DNA of 64,000 nt. Origin: Apium graveolens (Eukaryota; Streptophyta; Magnoliopsida; Apiales; Apiaceae). A model generated the notes under the pieces. That model was given only the letters and a program-made list of their open reading frames with translations, had not been told where the DNA came from and did not search any database. The translations under genes and the position numbers were made by a program. This document shows positions 45,571 to 56,367 of the stretch, piece after piece (positions within the stretch are counted from its first letter, which is position 1; each line of letters starts with the position of its first letter). The DNA lies in assembly GCF_009905375.1 (NCBI RefSeq), contig NC_133653.1:62127956-62191955 (forward strand), given 5' to 3'.

Positions 45571-48500
45571 TATAACGGCTCGTATATTTTTATTATTAAT
45601 TAAATGTGTAATTATTGAATAACTAAATAAATAAAATATGTGCATGGGTTCCGTCAGCTTGATATTATTTTGTTATTAATTATGTGTGATAGTTGGTGTT
45701 TGAGGATCATTTGTGTAATTCGTTGTGGAGCCATGTTGTTTTGTTTTTATATTTAAAGGTGATTTTACTCCAGATTTATTTTCATAAATACTTGGGTTAT
45801 CTATAAAATTATTTTATCACTTTACTTTTATTCATTACTTTTGAATTTTATAAAATTTAGAAATCAATATTTCATTAATTATTTAGCCTTGAATGATTTT
45901 CTGATTTTATTTTATTGTAAGTTAAGTATCAAATTCAGAAATGTCTCAAAAATTACGAAACTCATATTTTATTAAGTTTGGATTATTCCGAGAATTTTAA
46001 AATTATTTTAGAAATTTTTGGGATAAAATTCACCCGCGCGTTGTTTCATTTAATCGTTAAAGGCGGATTTAAGTTGTGTTTCATAAACTGCTTAAAAATT
46101 ACAAATAAAAATATTTTTAATAACTTTGAATTATTTGTGATATTTTAAAACTATTTTGGTAATTTTAGGGTTAATTTTTACCAGTAGATTTGTTCGTTAC
46201 TCCGCAAACGCGGATAAAAAAATCTGGGGCTTACAGTCAAATTTGGACACGTGTTATGATTATATAAACCCACAGAAATGTGGCAAGTGTTGGACAAATG
46301 AATCACCAGGTGTTGGATTTGCAGATAAGTGTTACTTTATAAAAAAAATAAGGCAATTTTATTCAACTTACATCCTAATCTCTAATCTCTCACTTTCCTC
46401 TCACCTCACTTATCTCATCTCTTCCCTGTCTTCATTCTCGGTTCTTTTTGTTCTTTCTTTCTCCTCCCCCATACTTGTATCCCCTATTTATGGTAGCTCT
46501 GCGCCGTTGCTTCGAATTCTGGTGAGCAGCCACCCTGTATTTCCACTTTTCTGGCGATTGTCGCCGCCTTGCTTCCCTGTTCGGCCTGTATCCTATTTGT
46601 CTTGGTGTTCGTGTGCATGTATATACCTGTGTTTGTAATATGGGGTGCGTGAGTTGTGTGTGTGGCTTGTGTGTGTTTTCTATTATTTAACTTCCGGCCT
46701 ATTTTTTCCGGTTTGCTCTTTTCCGATTGCAAGCTGTTTGGCCAGTTAATTGTGCGTGTAGTAATTTGGAGATTTTGGATATTTTTTCAGGAATTATTTG
46801 AGTGACTTTTTGTGAAATAAAAATAAATTCCGTGAGAGAATTATAAAAGCTAATCGGTGAAATCCGCATAGGACGCCTGATATAAACGGGAACCCGCGAA
46901 TTTTACCACCATTGGCGTGAGCCCCGGCGAGCCGACGGTGGACTGTGATGAAATATTCTGAGTCCTAAATCTATATAAATTATAATTAGTTCATAAAATT
47001 ATTTTTCGGAACAAAAATTAGTTACTTTATATCGAAGTCGGGTGCATAATTTGGATTGTGAATTGTGATGGTTGAATTGATTGCTTGGGTGATTGATTAT
47101 TTTGACGTCGATTATGTTTCGATGGGTAGTCCGATAAGCAGAGGAGACGCTGTCCAATTTTTGAGAAATGGATTTCGAAAATTGTGGGAACTTATCATGT
47201 GTATTATTGGGAATACCATTCGAACGCATAACTACATAATTATAAATATTGTATGAATCATAATTACGTGTTGTGATGAAATATTTTGCAAAATTTTCAA
47301 CGACCTTGAATTAGTGAAATGATGCTTATATGTATTTTACGAAAATAAATGCCAAACTGAGTTTTGAGTATGTGAACCCTAGTTGATCCATTTATTATAA
47401 TAATACGTACAATTATGAGTGGGAGTTGATATCGAATGGTAGATTTGGTAGCGAGGAAATGTCAAGCATAATCGAATGTGTAATTAGGGTATTTCGACTC
47501 TTTAGGTTCTAGTCGGGAGGCCTGAGAGTTAGCGTTGGACTAAAGATAACCTAGTGATCAGTCGACAAGCTCCGCAAGGTTCCAATCGAAGGGCATGAGT
47601 GTCGAAGTCCGATCCAGGATAGTCTAATAGTAAGGTGATAAGGCCGAGCGTCCAAATCAATTTGAGGTCAATCAGAGATAGTTGTAAAGCTCTGCAAGGC
47701 GAGTACCCTTGAATAAATATTTTACAGTTCAGTATATATGAATAATTGTTGATTTAATTTATGTACTGAAACAGAACATTTTAAGTTACGTATCCCCCGT
47801 GTTTAAATATGTTTTATTAACTTAAGTTTTGGGGCAAAAGTTACTTCTGAAAATGCCTATCTCTAGATTGTGATTAAAATTGAAAAGGTTTTGGAAAGTG
47901 TGTTGTGTTATAATAGTTTAAAAGAGATAGGTATAATTGATTTTAAAAACTGGATAAAATGGATCAGATATTGGATGGTTGCGTAAGAGGCCCGTAACGG
48001 GCCAGCGGGTTTGCGTAAGTGGCTAAGTCGGTTGCGCGCTTTATTTGAACCGCTAAGTCCAGCGTGACAGAGACCTAGCTAGTATCTGAGTTCCAGAACA
48101 ATTTTTGGTGGGATAGACAGATCAGCTACCCCCAGGATTCGTCCTATTATATATCTGATTTTGGATTTAGTGGTTCCCGTAACTGAATCGATGATTTTGT
48201 GGTTCCAGTAAAGGAACAAATGGTTTTGTGGTCCCCGTAACGGGACAGATGGTTTTATGGTTCCTGTAATGGAACAGTGATTTTGGAAATGAAAATAGCA
48301 TGCTAAAATTGGATTCTGGTATTTATGCACAGCACACGATTGATGTTATTGTTTTAGAGAGCTTGCTAGTTTTGAATATCCAGTTTATGAATGTTTACCG
48401 TGCTTTTGTAAACAACTATAATTTTCTGTTCTATAACTGTTTTACCATAAATTATTTTACTTGTTATTCATATAGTGGTACTGCTGAGCAACTGATTGCT

Positions 48501-48833
48501 CACCCATGCAGAATATTTTATATATGTATTACAGATGCTTAGAAGATTCTTCCGTCGTAGTCAGGTCAGAGTTCCAGTTCCTTCCGTATCAGGCTCCTCT
48601 GAGGTAGTTGTGTAAGATCAGAGATGGTCTGTTGAGTTGCTATATTAAGTTAGTTGCATCGAATGGTTTTTGTAAGTTGGTTTTGTAATAGATGTAACCT
48701 AAATCATACTTAAACCTAGAAAAGGTCTTGGTAAAGGGGTTGTGGTTATGAATTATTAATGATTTGGAGTATATTATGCTGTTATTATTGTTGTTGGTGA
48801 CGTAACTCATGACCCCGGGTTGAGGCCGTCACA
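45571..48833. repeat. Large solo LTR (probably Ty3/gypsy), 3263 bp
   Basis: Starts TATAACGGCTCG (likely TG changed to TA) and ends GAGGCCGTCACA. The perfect 5-base duplication CTAGG flanks it (45566-45570 and 48834-48838), and the TRIM internal sequence continues on either side. No internal region or second LTR is present, so it is a solo LTR left by LTR-LTR recombination. Length and the GCCGTCACA end suggest a chromovirus such as Tekay/Del. It contains a 29-bp palindromic tandem repeat at 48170-48284. A 160-codon open stretch at 46156-46638 is considered spurious. Confidence 0.8.
48170..48284. repeat. Four 29-bp tandem units with internal palindromes
   Basis: Units at 48170-48198, 48199-48227, 48228-48256 and 48257-48284. 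Units 2-4 contain short arms (GTTCC/GGAAC, GTCCC/GGGAC, GTTCC/GGAAC) around AGTAAA, CGTAAC and TGTAAT. A related palindrome, GGCCCGTAACGGGCC, lies near 47990. Confidence 0.82.
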
Positions 48834-48943
48834 CTAGGGGGAGTAGATTGCCAAATGGACTTTCAGTAATTCAAGGGGGAGCCTGATCACACTATCAAGA
48901 GGCAGAATTGACAGGTGTCGGGCCCGATATGTGAAGGGGAGAT

Positions 48944-49098
48944 TATTAGGAGTTGTCTCACAATATTTGTTGAAAGGGCAGATTGCTAGAATATAAGCAG
49001 CCTTTTGGGATGTGCCTAAAATAAAATTGTGCGGGCTCGGCCCGAAGCGGATAATATCATACTAATGTGGAGTTAAATCCTTCTTACCAAGCCCAATA
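48944..49098 (+). repeat. 3' LTR of TRIM F
   Basis: Starts TATTAGGAGTTGTCTCAC and ends CCAAGCCCAATA, followed by the right AATTA duplication. Confidence 0.85.
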
Positions 49099-49103
49099 AA
49101 TTA

Positions 49104-49438
49104 TACATAGACCAAATTCTTATTTAATCATCTTAAATCTAAAGTCATGTTGCTGCTTCCACTCGATCACCGTCAGTCTGGTCTCCATCCTCGATAAAGA
49201 TTGCAACATAATTTTTTTTAAATTAATACCTAGTGATCCCACTTTTTGATTCACCGTGCAAGGATAATCCAGTTACGTTTCTTGCATTTTTATCATCAAA
49301 CATTCATTAGACAAACTGACAAACAAGAAAATGTGAAAATAATCAAACAATGACCTCTGGTTTAGCTAAGCTTGTGGTTAGGAAATAATGTACATTAAAA
49401 ATTATTATAGTAATAGGAACTGACAATCCTAAAAATTA
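49104..49438. other. No gene recognised
   Basis: About 330 AT-rich bases between the TRIM and the gene fragments. On the minus strand, near 49145-49200, the peptide EDGDQTDGDRVEAAT could belong to the variable C-terminus of the 14-3-3 gene. This was not established. Confidence 0.35.
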
Positions 49439-49553
49439 CCTTCATCCTCTGAAATGTCAGAATTAGAGTACTTCTTTTGTATAACTCCTCACTTTAATTA
49501 TCAAGCTCAGATATTTCAAAAGCTCAGATATTGCTTCGTCAAATGCCTGCTTA
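49439..49553 (-). pseudogene. 14-3-3 protein gene fragment
   Basis: The minus strand encodes KQAFDEAISEL, a highly conserved 14-3-3 segment in helix 8. It then reads ELDN-stop-SEELYKRSTLI in place of the family's ELDTLGEESYKDSTLI, and in another frame SDISEDEG, which matches the family's region just before the variable tail. The intervening helix (MQLLRDNLTLWT in the family) is deleted. A 17-base duplication ending ATATCTGAGCTT splits the first part. 14-3-3 proteins bind phosphoserine motifs, but this piece cannot fold as one. It abuts the transporter fragment on the same strand. Confidence 0.72.
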
Positions 49554-49554
49554 A

Positions 49555-49930
49555 TTTGCTAGCTGAAAAATGCTTTCGAGGAGAATGGGACATAAATACT
49601 TTTTAGTGTAAGGCATAGAAAAGATGTGATTGTTTACCCATCTAAATTTAGTATGGACAGGACCATGGCCCTTGATTGCTAAGTACTTATTAAAATACCG
49701 CGGAATCGATAATCCCATAAAAATTGAGAACCCGAGATGAATTTGGTTCTGAAGCTGTTTAAATTTCAAATTGAAGAAAACTACAACCACCAGCACCTGA
49801 TAACACATTTCTTGGCAATATTTGTTATGTAGGAACAAAAAGGTTATCCACACAGGGGAAGAATAGACAATAAGAAGTTGCAATTATTGGTGCAGGAATC
49901 GAAGCAAAGACCACTCGAAATTTTGCTGAA
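49555..49930 (-). pseudogene. Nucleobase-ascorbate transporter (NAT/NCS2) gene fragment
   Basis: Two blocks on the minus strand match the C-terminal part of plant nucleobase-ascorbate transporters. The block at about 49845-49930 encodes VVFASIPAPIIATSYCLFF. The block at 49555-49810 gives GAGGCSFLQF, then GFSIFMGLSIPRYFNKYLAI, GHGPVHTKFRW and, after a frame change, VPFSSKAFF. The family reads GFSIFMGLSIPQYFNEY and GPVHT here. At least two frameshifts and a stop break it. It lacks the substrate-binding transmembrane segments, so it is a relic. The next sequence at 49553 is a 14-3-3 fragment instead of the transporter's own end. Confidence 0.78.
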
Positions 49931-50173
49931 CATATAAGAAAATGAAAATAAAAAACCAGCGAAACATTTTAATCAATTTAGATATATTCAATGCATTGCA
50001 ATAATTATGAATCCAGTGGACATCTTTTAGGAAACATGGACCACAAAATAATAGGAAAGATATTAAAATGCAAACCTAAATAAACATAGAATTATTAAAT
50101 TTATTAACTTTAATGTATAAAAAAGTATAATAGAAATTATATCGAGTGAATATGTGTTTGACCCCATGATATG
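49931..50173. other. No gene recognised
   Basis: About 240 AT-rich bases between the transporter fragment and the partial LTR. No ends of a DNA transposon or Helitron were recognised. Confidence 0.4.
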
Positions 50174-50520
50174 TGTTATTCCCAAACAATCTAACAATAC
50201 AATTACAGAAGGGGGGTTGAATGTAATTCTAGGTTTCTTTTCAAAAATATAAGAAACTACTATATCAAATATATCTGTGTTTGAATATGCAAGAGTGCGG
50301 AATGAAATATGAATGTATTCAAAACACAAAGTTACTAAACACAAAGAGTTAAAACTTTCTGGTGGATTGAATTTTCCATCAGAGTTATATGAATGAGAAC
50401 TCTTTGATACAAGAATGCACAGCTACTTACAAGTAAATTTACAAAGAGAGAACTAAGAACTAAGAAAGTTATTTCGATCGATATTTTTCTACTTACTACT
50501 CTTGGTTTATATATCACCAA
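50174..50520 (-). repeat. Partial copia-type LTR, cut by the gap
   Basis: On the minus strand it runs from a TATA box (GATATATAAACC near 50510) through ATTCAACCCCCCTTCTG to a possible end at AATAACA (50174). That polycytosine segment is typical of Sirevirus-type U5. The left neighbour has no clear primer-binding site, and the right side is lost in the gap. Confidence 0.45.
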
Positions 50521-50620
50521 NNNNNNNNNNNNNNNNNNNNNNNNNNNNNNNNNNNNNNNNNNNNNNNNNNNNNNNNNNNNNNNNNNNNNNNNNNNNNNNN
50601 NNNNNNNNNNNNNNNNNNNN
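50521..50620. other. Assembly gap (100 N)
   Basis: Exactly 100 N, the usual placeholder for a gap of unknown size. The Athila protease reads off its right edge, while its continuation is missing on the left. Thus the gap hides at least the rest of the Athila element or a breakpoint. Confidence 0.98.
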
Positions 50621-52744
50621 ATCTATCAAGGTACGGCCAGTAGCCAAGAAAGGCCTCCCCAAGATTATGGGAATCTTCTTATCTTCCTCAAAATCCAGAA
50701 TAACAAAATCTGCAGGAAAGAAGAGCTTATCCACCTTGACAAGCAAATCCTCAACTATGCCCCTTGGGTAAGTAATGGAACGATCAGCCAATTGTAGCGA
50801 CATGTATGTGGGTTTTGGATCAGGCAGATCCAGCTTTTTAAAGATCGACAAGGGCATCAGATTAATGCTTGCTCCCAAATCACAAAGGCACTTGTCAAAA
50901 GTTAGATTGCCAATGGTGCAAGGAATGGTGAAGCTTCCTGGATCTTTCAGTTTTGGTGGTAACTTTTGCTGCAGAACAGCGCTGCATTCTTCCATGAGAG
51001 CAACGGTTTCAAGGTCATCCAGTTTCACCTTCCTTGAAAGAATGGTCTTCATACACTTCGCATAACTAGGCATTTGTTCCAGAGCCTCTGCGAAAGGTAT
51101 ATTGATGTGAAGTTTCTTGAACACCTCCAGAAACTTCCCGAACTGTCTATCCAGCTTTTGTTGCTGTAATCTCTTAGGAAAAGGTGGTGGAGGATAGAGC
51201 TGTTTCTCCCCTGTATTAGCCTCAGGCAGAGTGTGTTCAACAGTAGTCTTCCTTGGTTCCGCCGCTTTCTCCTTTTGCTTAAATTCTTCATCTCTAACTT
51301 CAGCTTCGACTTCTTTTGCCTTTTCAGCATCAGCTACTTTTCCAGACCTTAAGGTAATAGCCTTGACTTGCTCTTTAGCTTCCTTCCTGCCTGGTACTTC
51401 CGTGTCACTGGGAAGAGTGCCAGGTTGATGATTGAGCACTGCATTGGCTAATTGACCGATTTGATTTTCCAAGGTCTTGATAGAAACCGCCTGACTCTTG
51501 CACAACAGCTTAAGTTCCTCAAAATCAGCACTAGTAGGTGCAGCTGCACTTCCCTGTTGAGGATATGATTGCCTTGTAGCATACTGCTATGGTTGCTGGA
51601 ATCCAGGTGGGTTAAACTGTTTACTCACTCCTTGCTGATATGGTGGCTGAATAGCATTCTGATTATTCCCCCAGCTGAAATTTGGATGATTTCTGTTGTT
51701 AGGATGATAGGTCGCTGGCACAGGCTGCTGTTGTCGCTGATAATTATTCACATACTGAACAGATTCGTTGACAAGAGAACACTGATCCATAGCATGAGAA
51801 CCTGCACAAAGCTCACAAACCATAGCTATTTGATTAACTCCATACGTAGCCAAAGAATCAACCTTCATTGATAGCGCTTGGAGCTGGGCTGCAATAGCGG
51901 TGGCTGCATTAACTTCCAGAATACCTGCTACCTTTCCTGATGTCATCCTCTGAGTTGGGTTCTGATGCTCATTTGCAGCCATCGTCTCGATAAGATTGTA
52001 CGCCTCAGTATAGCTTTTAGCCCATAAGGCGCCTCCAGCTGCTGCATCGAGCATGGGCCGAGATTGGGCCCCCAAACCATTATAAAAACCAGTGATTACC
52101 ATCCAATCCGGCATTCCATGATGTGGACATTTTCTCAACATTTCCTTGTAGCGTTCCCAAGCCTCGCACATAGATTCTGTAGGTTGCTGCGCAAATTGAG
52201 TAAGAGCACTCCTCATAGCAGCAGTCTTTGCCATTGGATAAAACTTCACCAGAAACTTTTGCGCAAGATCTTGCCACGTAGTGATTGACCCAGCTGGTTC
52301 AGAATGTAACCAGTCTTTAGCTTTATCCCTCAGTGAGAATGGGAAGAGCCTCAACTTGATAGCCTCATCAGTCACGCCATTATACTTAAAAGTGCTGCAG
52401 ATCTCGACAAAATTCCTTATGTGCATGTTGGGGTCTTCAGTTGCCGCTCCTCCAAAAGAAACAGAATTCTGCACCATCTGAATAGTGCCCAGCTTGATTT
52501 CAAAGGTGTTAGCTTGAATAGCCGGATGAAGGATGCTTGACTGAATGTCATCAATTTTAGGCCGAGAAAAATCCATAAGAGCTGGATCAGCTTGAACAAT
52601 ACGATCTCCCATGTTTACTGGTTCTTTCTGCTCAGTTCCTGAATCCAAATCCTCAAAATCTAACTTCTCCGGTGTATCAAGAACTTCGTCTTTCTCCTCA
52701 GCTATATCTAAGGTCCTCTTGCGAGCACGAGAACGAGTTTGCAT
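50621..52744 (-). pseudogene. Athila gag-protease, one internal stop, truncated by gap
   Basis: Start at the ATG ending 52744 (MQTRSRARKRTLD). The retrotransposon gag domain lies at about residues 85-230 (IRNFVEICSTFKYNGVTDE, LRDKAKDWLHSEPAGSITTW). A zinc knuckle (CELCAGSHAMDQC) lies at about residue 315. One TAG at 51587-51589 interrupts the frame, which otherwise continues through a lysine/glutamate-rich linker. The protease has LCDLGASINLMPLSI, where the Asp-Leu-Gly of Athila-type proteases replaces DSG, and ends PIILGRPFLATGRTLID at the gap. Gag and protease build and mature the particle. A single stop makes this a recent loss. Confidence 0.9.
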
Positions 52745-52860
52745 AAACGTTTGCTAAAGTACCTGAAACACAACCGAAAAGAGTAATTAACTACTACGTC
52801 CTAATCACTGAGTCCTAATGACCAATGATGGTAAGTACATAAACTAAACAAATACGCCGA

Positions 52861-52879
52861 GTCCCCGGCAGCGGCGCCA
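52861..52879 (-). other. Athila primer-binding site
   Basis: Minus strand TGGCGCCGCTGCCGGGGAC, the characteristic Athila/Tat-type priming site, six bases from the LTR edge at 52886. Confidence 0.9.
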
Positions 52880-52885
52880 AAAACT

Positions 52886-54348
52886 TGTTAGGGCGAAATC
52901 ACGCACTAATATTCACGCAAGTATACGCGTTCGTAAGTAATATAGAATACTTTCTAGTTCGTTCCCTCAGAGACTCAGACTAATTTATTGTCTAATTTAA
53001 CTCACTCACCAATGTATGACTACTTCTCAATGTTAAGATAATAACACTTAAAATTGTTGATTAAATATTAACTATAATTAACTACTTAATTAACCACTTA
53101 ACTAACACTTCAATTTATCAATAATAAAACACTCATGAGATCACAACTTCATTATTACTTCCTTCTATAGCCATTGTTATTACCTTTAGCATGTAACAGT
53201 GATGATATTAATCGAATAACACGAAACTGATAAAAGCCAACTTTCATTGTACTAATACCATTCTACCAAACATCCACAATTAAGATAGAAGTTGAATAGT
53301 CATCAATTATGTTGAGTTCCTATATATCTACAGAAATTGACAACACAACGATTTAAGCACAAGTTATCCCTTTTTGATTACATAGGGCAAATAAAACTGT
53401 TAGAGTTACCCACTAATCATGCACAACGTACATGAACCTATGCTAGCATGGCAAGTTCTAAATCTCAAGATCCACCGTCGCTTCACAAGAGATTAACACC
53501 CTATCTTATATGTTCGCGACGCACATAAGACGAATACGCACAACCAATACTAGATATCATGCAATCATCACATACTAAAGTATTAAACAATTAACTAAAG
53601 AATTCCATAATAAATCTGTTGCAACCCCATGATCACGATTAGCCCATAATAGAACTTATCGCCATCATGGGTTCATATGAAATCATGATAAACAAACACA
53701 AGAAAATAATAACTAAACTGATTATATTAAAACAGAGTACGTCACAAGAGTAAATAAGTTAAAGCAAGAAAACTAGCATCCAACGTTACAACGAAACAAG
53801 AATCACAAGAATATATGCTTCCTCTTCGTTGCTGTGTGCTAAATCGGTCTTCTTCCTTATCTCCTTCGCTTCTTGCAAAACACAATCTAAAACATAATCT
53901 CCTCTTAATACTCTATGAAAACGTCTCAAATATACCTATATAATAGTCCCATAAAACTCAGAGTACATAGAAGTTGGAAGCCAAACAGAAGTAGAAGTCT
54001 AAAATAATATATCTTTTTCCCCGACCCTGCGCGACCGCTCAGCATTTCTGCGCGGGCGCGCAAGGCTGCTGCGCGGCCGCTCAGCATTGCTGCGCGGGCG
54101 CGCAGGACCCTTCTGGAAAAATTCCATGTTTGCTCCGTTTCTTCGCCGTAATCTGCCCGTTCTTTTCCTCTCGCAATGGTGAACACATGCCAAGGCTTAT
54201 TCTTGATGATTCCTCCTCCAAAATGCAACTAATACCCTGAAATGCATAAACACTAGAAAAATGCATCAAATACACAAAATACTTGATTTCAAGACACCAA
54301 TTTAAGCCATTTTAAGACGTTCTAAGTGGTATAAAATGCCACTTATCA
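52886..54348 (-). repeat. Athila 5' LTR, 1463 bp
   Basis: On the plus strand starts TGTTAGGGCGAAATCACGC and ends ATGCCACTTATCA. Read on the minus strand it opens TGATAAGTGGCATTTTATAC, typical of Athila LTRs. A GC-rich block at 54027-54106 is a direct duplication of about 42 bases (CTGCGCG...GGGCGCGCA twice). Confidence 0.9.
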
Positions 54349-56197
54349 GTAACTCACAGTCGTGACGTAAAGCATAACCCATTTGATCCAAGTGTCAGAG
54401 AAACCCATAGTCTTCATTCTACATTTCAAGTATGCCCATTCAACACGGTCATAAGCCTTCGATATATCCAATTTTAAGGCCACCTCCCCATCGTGACCTC
54501 GGTTCTTCTACTTCATATGATGAAGCGTCTCAAATGCCACTAAAACGTTATCTGAGCCATTCCTACCAGGGACAAACGCCGACTGGTTTTCAGATATGAT
54601 ATTTGGGAGAATGCTTCGAAGTCTATTAGCAAGAACTTTAGCAAGAATTTTATATAAAATATTGCAAAGAGCTATAGGACGGAGCTCAGTCATCCTCTCA
54701 GCGTTTTCTTTCTTAGGTAACAACACAAGAGTCGTGTCATTCAAATTAGCAGGAAAAGAGAATTTTCTATAGCCAGTTGCGACATCAATTATAAATTTCC
54801 AAACCAATCAGATCCCAGAAGTGTTGGAAAAATGGAGGGCTAAACCCGTCTGGACCAGCTATTTTATCCGGGTGCATTTGTTTAACTGCTATTGTAAATT
54901 CTGAAAAAGTAATCTCAGCTGTAAGTTTGGCATTCTGATCATCAGTGATAACTCTACCTCCTACATTCTCCATGTGCATACCAGTGTCATACTCACCCCC
55001 TGCAAAGATTTCTTGAAAGTAGTCAACAGCCATATTACACATGTCATCGTGATTTTCCACCACCACTCCCTCATTTGATACAAGATGCGAGATGTGATTA
55101 GCCTTCTTTATTTTTGATGCAGTTGCATGGAAATACTTTGAATTCGCATCCCCTTCAGTTAACCAGAATAACTTAGCTCTTTGTTTCCAGTACAACTCCT
55201 CATGAACTAGTAATTCATCTAGCTTCTTCGCTTCCTCAAAATACCTTTTCACTCCTTCCTCGTCTTCCCTGTTCACTAGCTCACCTATTACCTCCTTCTG
55301 CTTTTTAACTTTATCACGAAACTTGTGAAAAAACGTCCTACCCCACCTAGCCATGAACGACGATACAGAAAGAAGTTTGGGGAGAAGATGAATCTTCGGA
55401 ATATTGCCCCAAAATCTGGTAACCTCCTCTTTAAAACTCGGTTCATTTAACCAAGTATTTTCGAAACGGAACCTAAATTGTTTCCTGGAAAATTCAACAT
55501 GTGTAGGTTCTAACATAATTGGATCATGGTCAGATTTAATAACATTGGATACCGACAACTTACATAGAGGAAACTTTCTCCACCACAAATCATTCGCAAA
55601 AGCTCTATCAATACATTCCCGAACCCAGTTCTCTGTACCCTTGCTCTTCTCCCAAGTAAAGTCCCCCCCAGTCAGATCCAGCTCTGTGAGACCACAACCC
55701 TCTATAGCTAGTTTAAACCCGTCCAGAAGTGAACGAGGATGAGGATGAGGGCCCTTCTTGTCCGATACATATAACATATCATTAAAGTCACCGAACACAC
55801 ACCAAGGGATGCCATCATTCTTGACAAGACCTCTTAGAAGATTCCATGATTCTTGACGTCGAGTTCTTTCTGGATAGCCATAGAAACAAGTAAGTCTCCA
55901 AGCTACATTCTGTCCCTGCATAACATGAACATCAATGAAGTTATTACATGAATCAACCACCTGACAGACTAAATTACGCTTCCACATTACCGCCAAACCA
56001 CCTCCCCTGCCTACTCTATCTACAGCAAAATATTCTACAAAACCAAATTTCTCTGCTAACTCCTTAATATTTTTACCTTCCACCAACGTTTCAGCTAAGA
56101 AAATAAAATCAGGGTTGCGAGATTTTATTAAATCTCCAAAGATACGAACTGCACGGAGGTTCCCCATACCTCTGCAGTTCCAGCCTAAGTAATTCAT
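54349..56197 (-). pseudogene. LINE ORF2: endonuclease and start of RT
   Basis: Starts MNYLGWNCRGMGN at 56197. The apurinic endonuclease domain (residues 1-230) has NCRGMG, LAET, CVFGDFNDM and IKSDHDPI, with all expected catalytic positions visible. A linker with the WKQRAKLFWLTEGDANSKYF motif follows. A frameshift near 54790-54805 precedes RT ([29 protein letters not shown]). A TAG stop follows HHMK near 54510. RT motif A (ALKLDISKAYDRVEW) is read near 54435-54480. Athila cuts the protein before the FADD catalytic motif. It would nick target DNA and copy RNA. Confidence 0.87.
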
Positions 56198-56367
56198 AAT
56201 GGTCGGCTAGCTTGCACCGCAAGCATAGCCAAATCAGATTTGTTTGAAACTGTATAATCCGAATCAGAAAATGCAGCTTCCATGCGTTGGTCACCATTTG
56301 CCTCCCATAAATCAGTCCCTGTATTACTCACATTACCAATTAACGTATCCTTTACCCCTGGGCTGAG

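Larger units (their letters stand above)
45257..49098 (+). mobile_element. TRIM retrotransposon F, split by a solo LTR
   Basis: Two short LTRs (45257-45432, 176 bp; 48944-49098, 155 bp) are flanked by AATTA target duplications (45252-45256 and 49099-49103). A primer-binding site (TGGTATCAGAG) follows the left LTR at 45435-45445, and a polypurine tract (GTGAAGGGGAGAT) precedes the right LTR. Removing the nested solo LTR leaves about 574 bp with no coding sequence, which fits a terminal-repeat retrotransposon in miniature. The right LTR lacks 23 bases found in the left, and its ends are mutated (TA for TG, TA for CA). Confidence 0.88.
50621..54348 (-). mobile_element. Athila (Ty3/gypsy) retrotransposon, 5' half
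   Basis: 5' LTR (52886-54348), primer-binding site (52861-52879), gag and protease in one frame (52744 into the gap). It is inserted in the RT of a minus-strand LINE, so GTAAC (54349-54353) should be its target duplication. The other side is hidden by the gap. RT, RNase H and integrase are not in the window. Confidence 0.9.

Noticed and set aside
46156..46638. 160-codon open stretch on the plus strand
   Set aside because: It lies wholly within the solo LTR, is rich in Ser/Leu/Phe from a CT-rich leader-like tract, and has no recognisable domain.
47480..47720. Higher-GC stretch considered as rRNA or tRNA-related sequence
   Set aside because: No tRNA arms or conserved rRNA words were found. 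It is part of the solo LTR.
50502..50771. Plus-strand open frame running through the gap
   Set aside because: It reads through 100 N and is the reverse of the Athila protease, so it is an artefact.
39529..54348. The two Athila-like LTRs considered as a pair bounding one 14.8-kb element
   Set aside because: Their ends differ (TGTTAG...CTAACA against TGTTAG...TTATCA) and they are much diverged. The sequence between them is not Athila interior except at 50621-52885 and 40985-41390.
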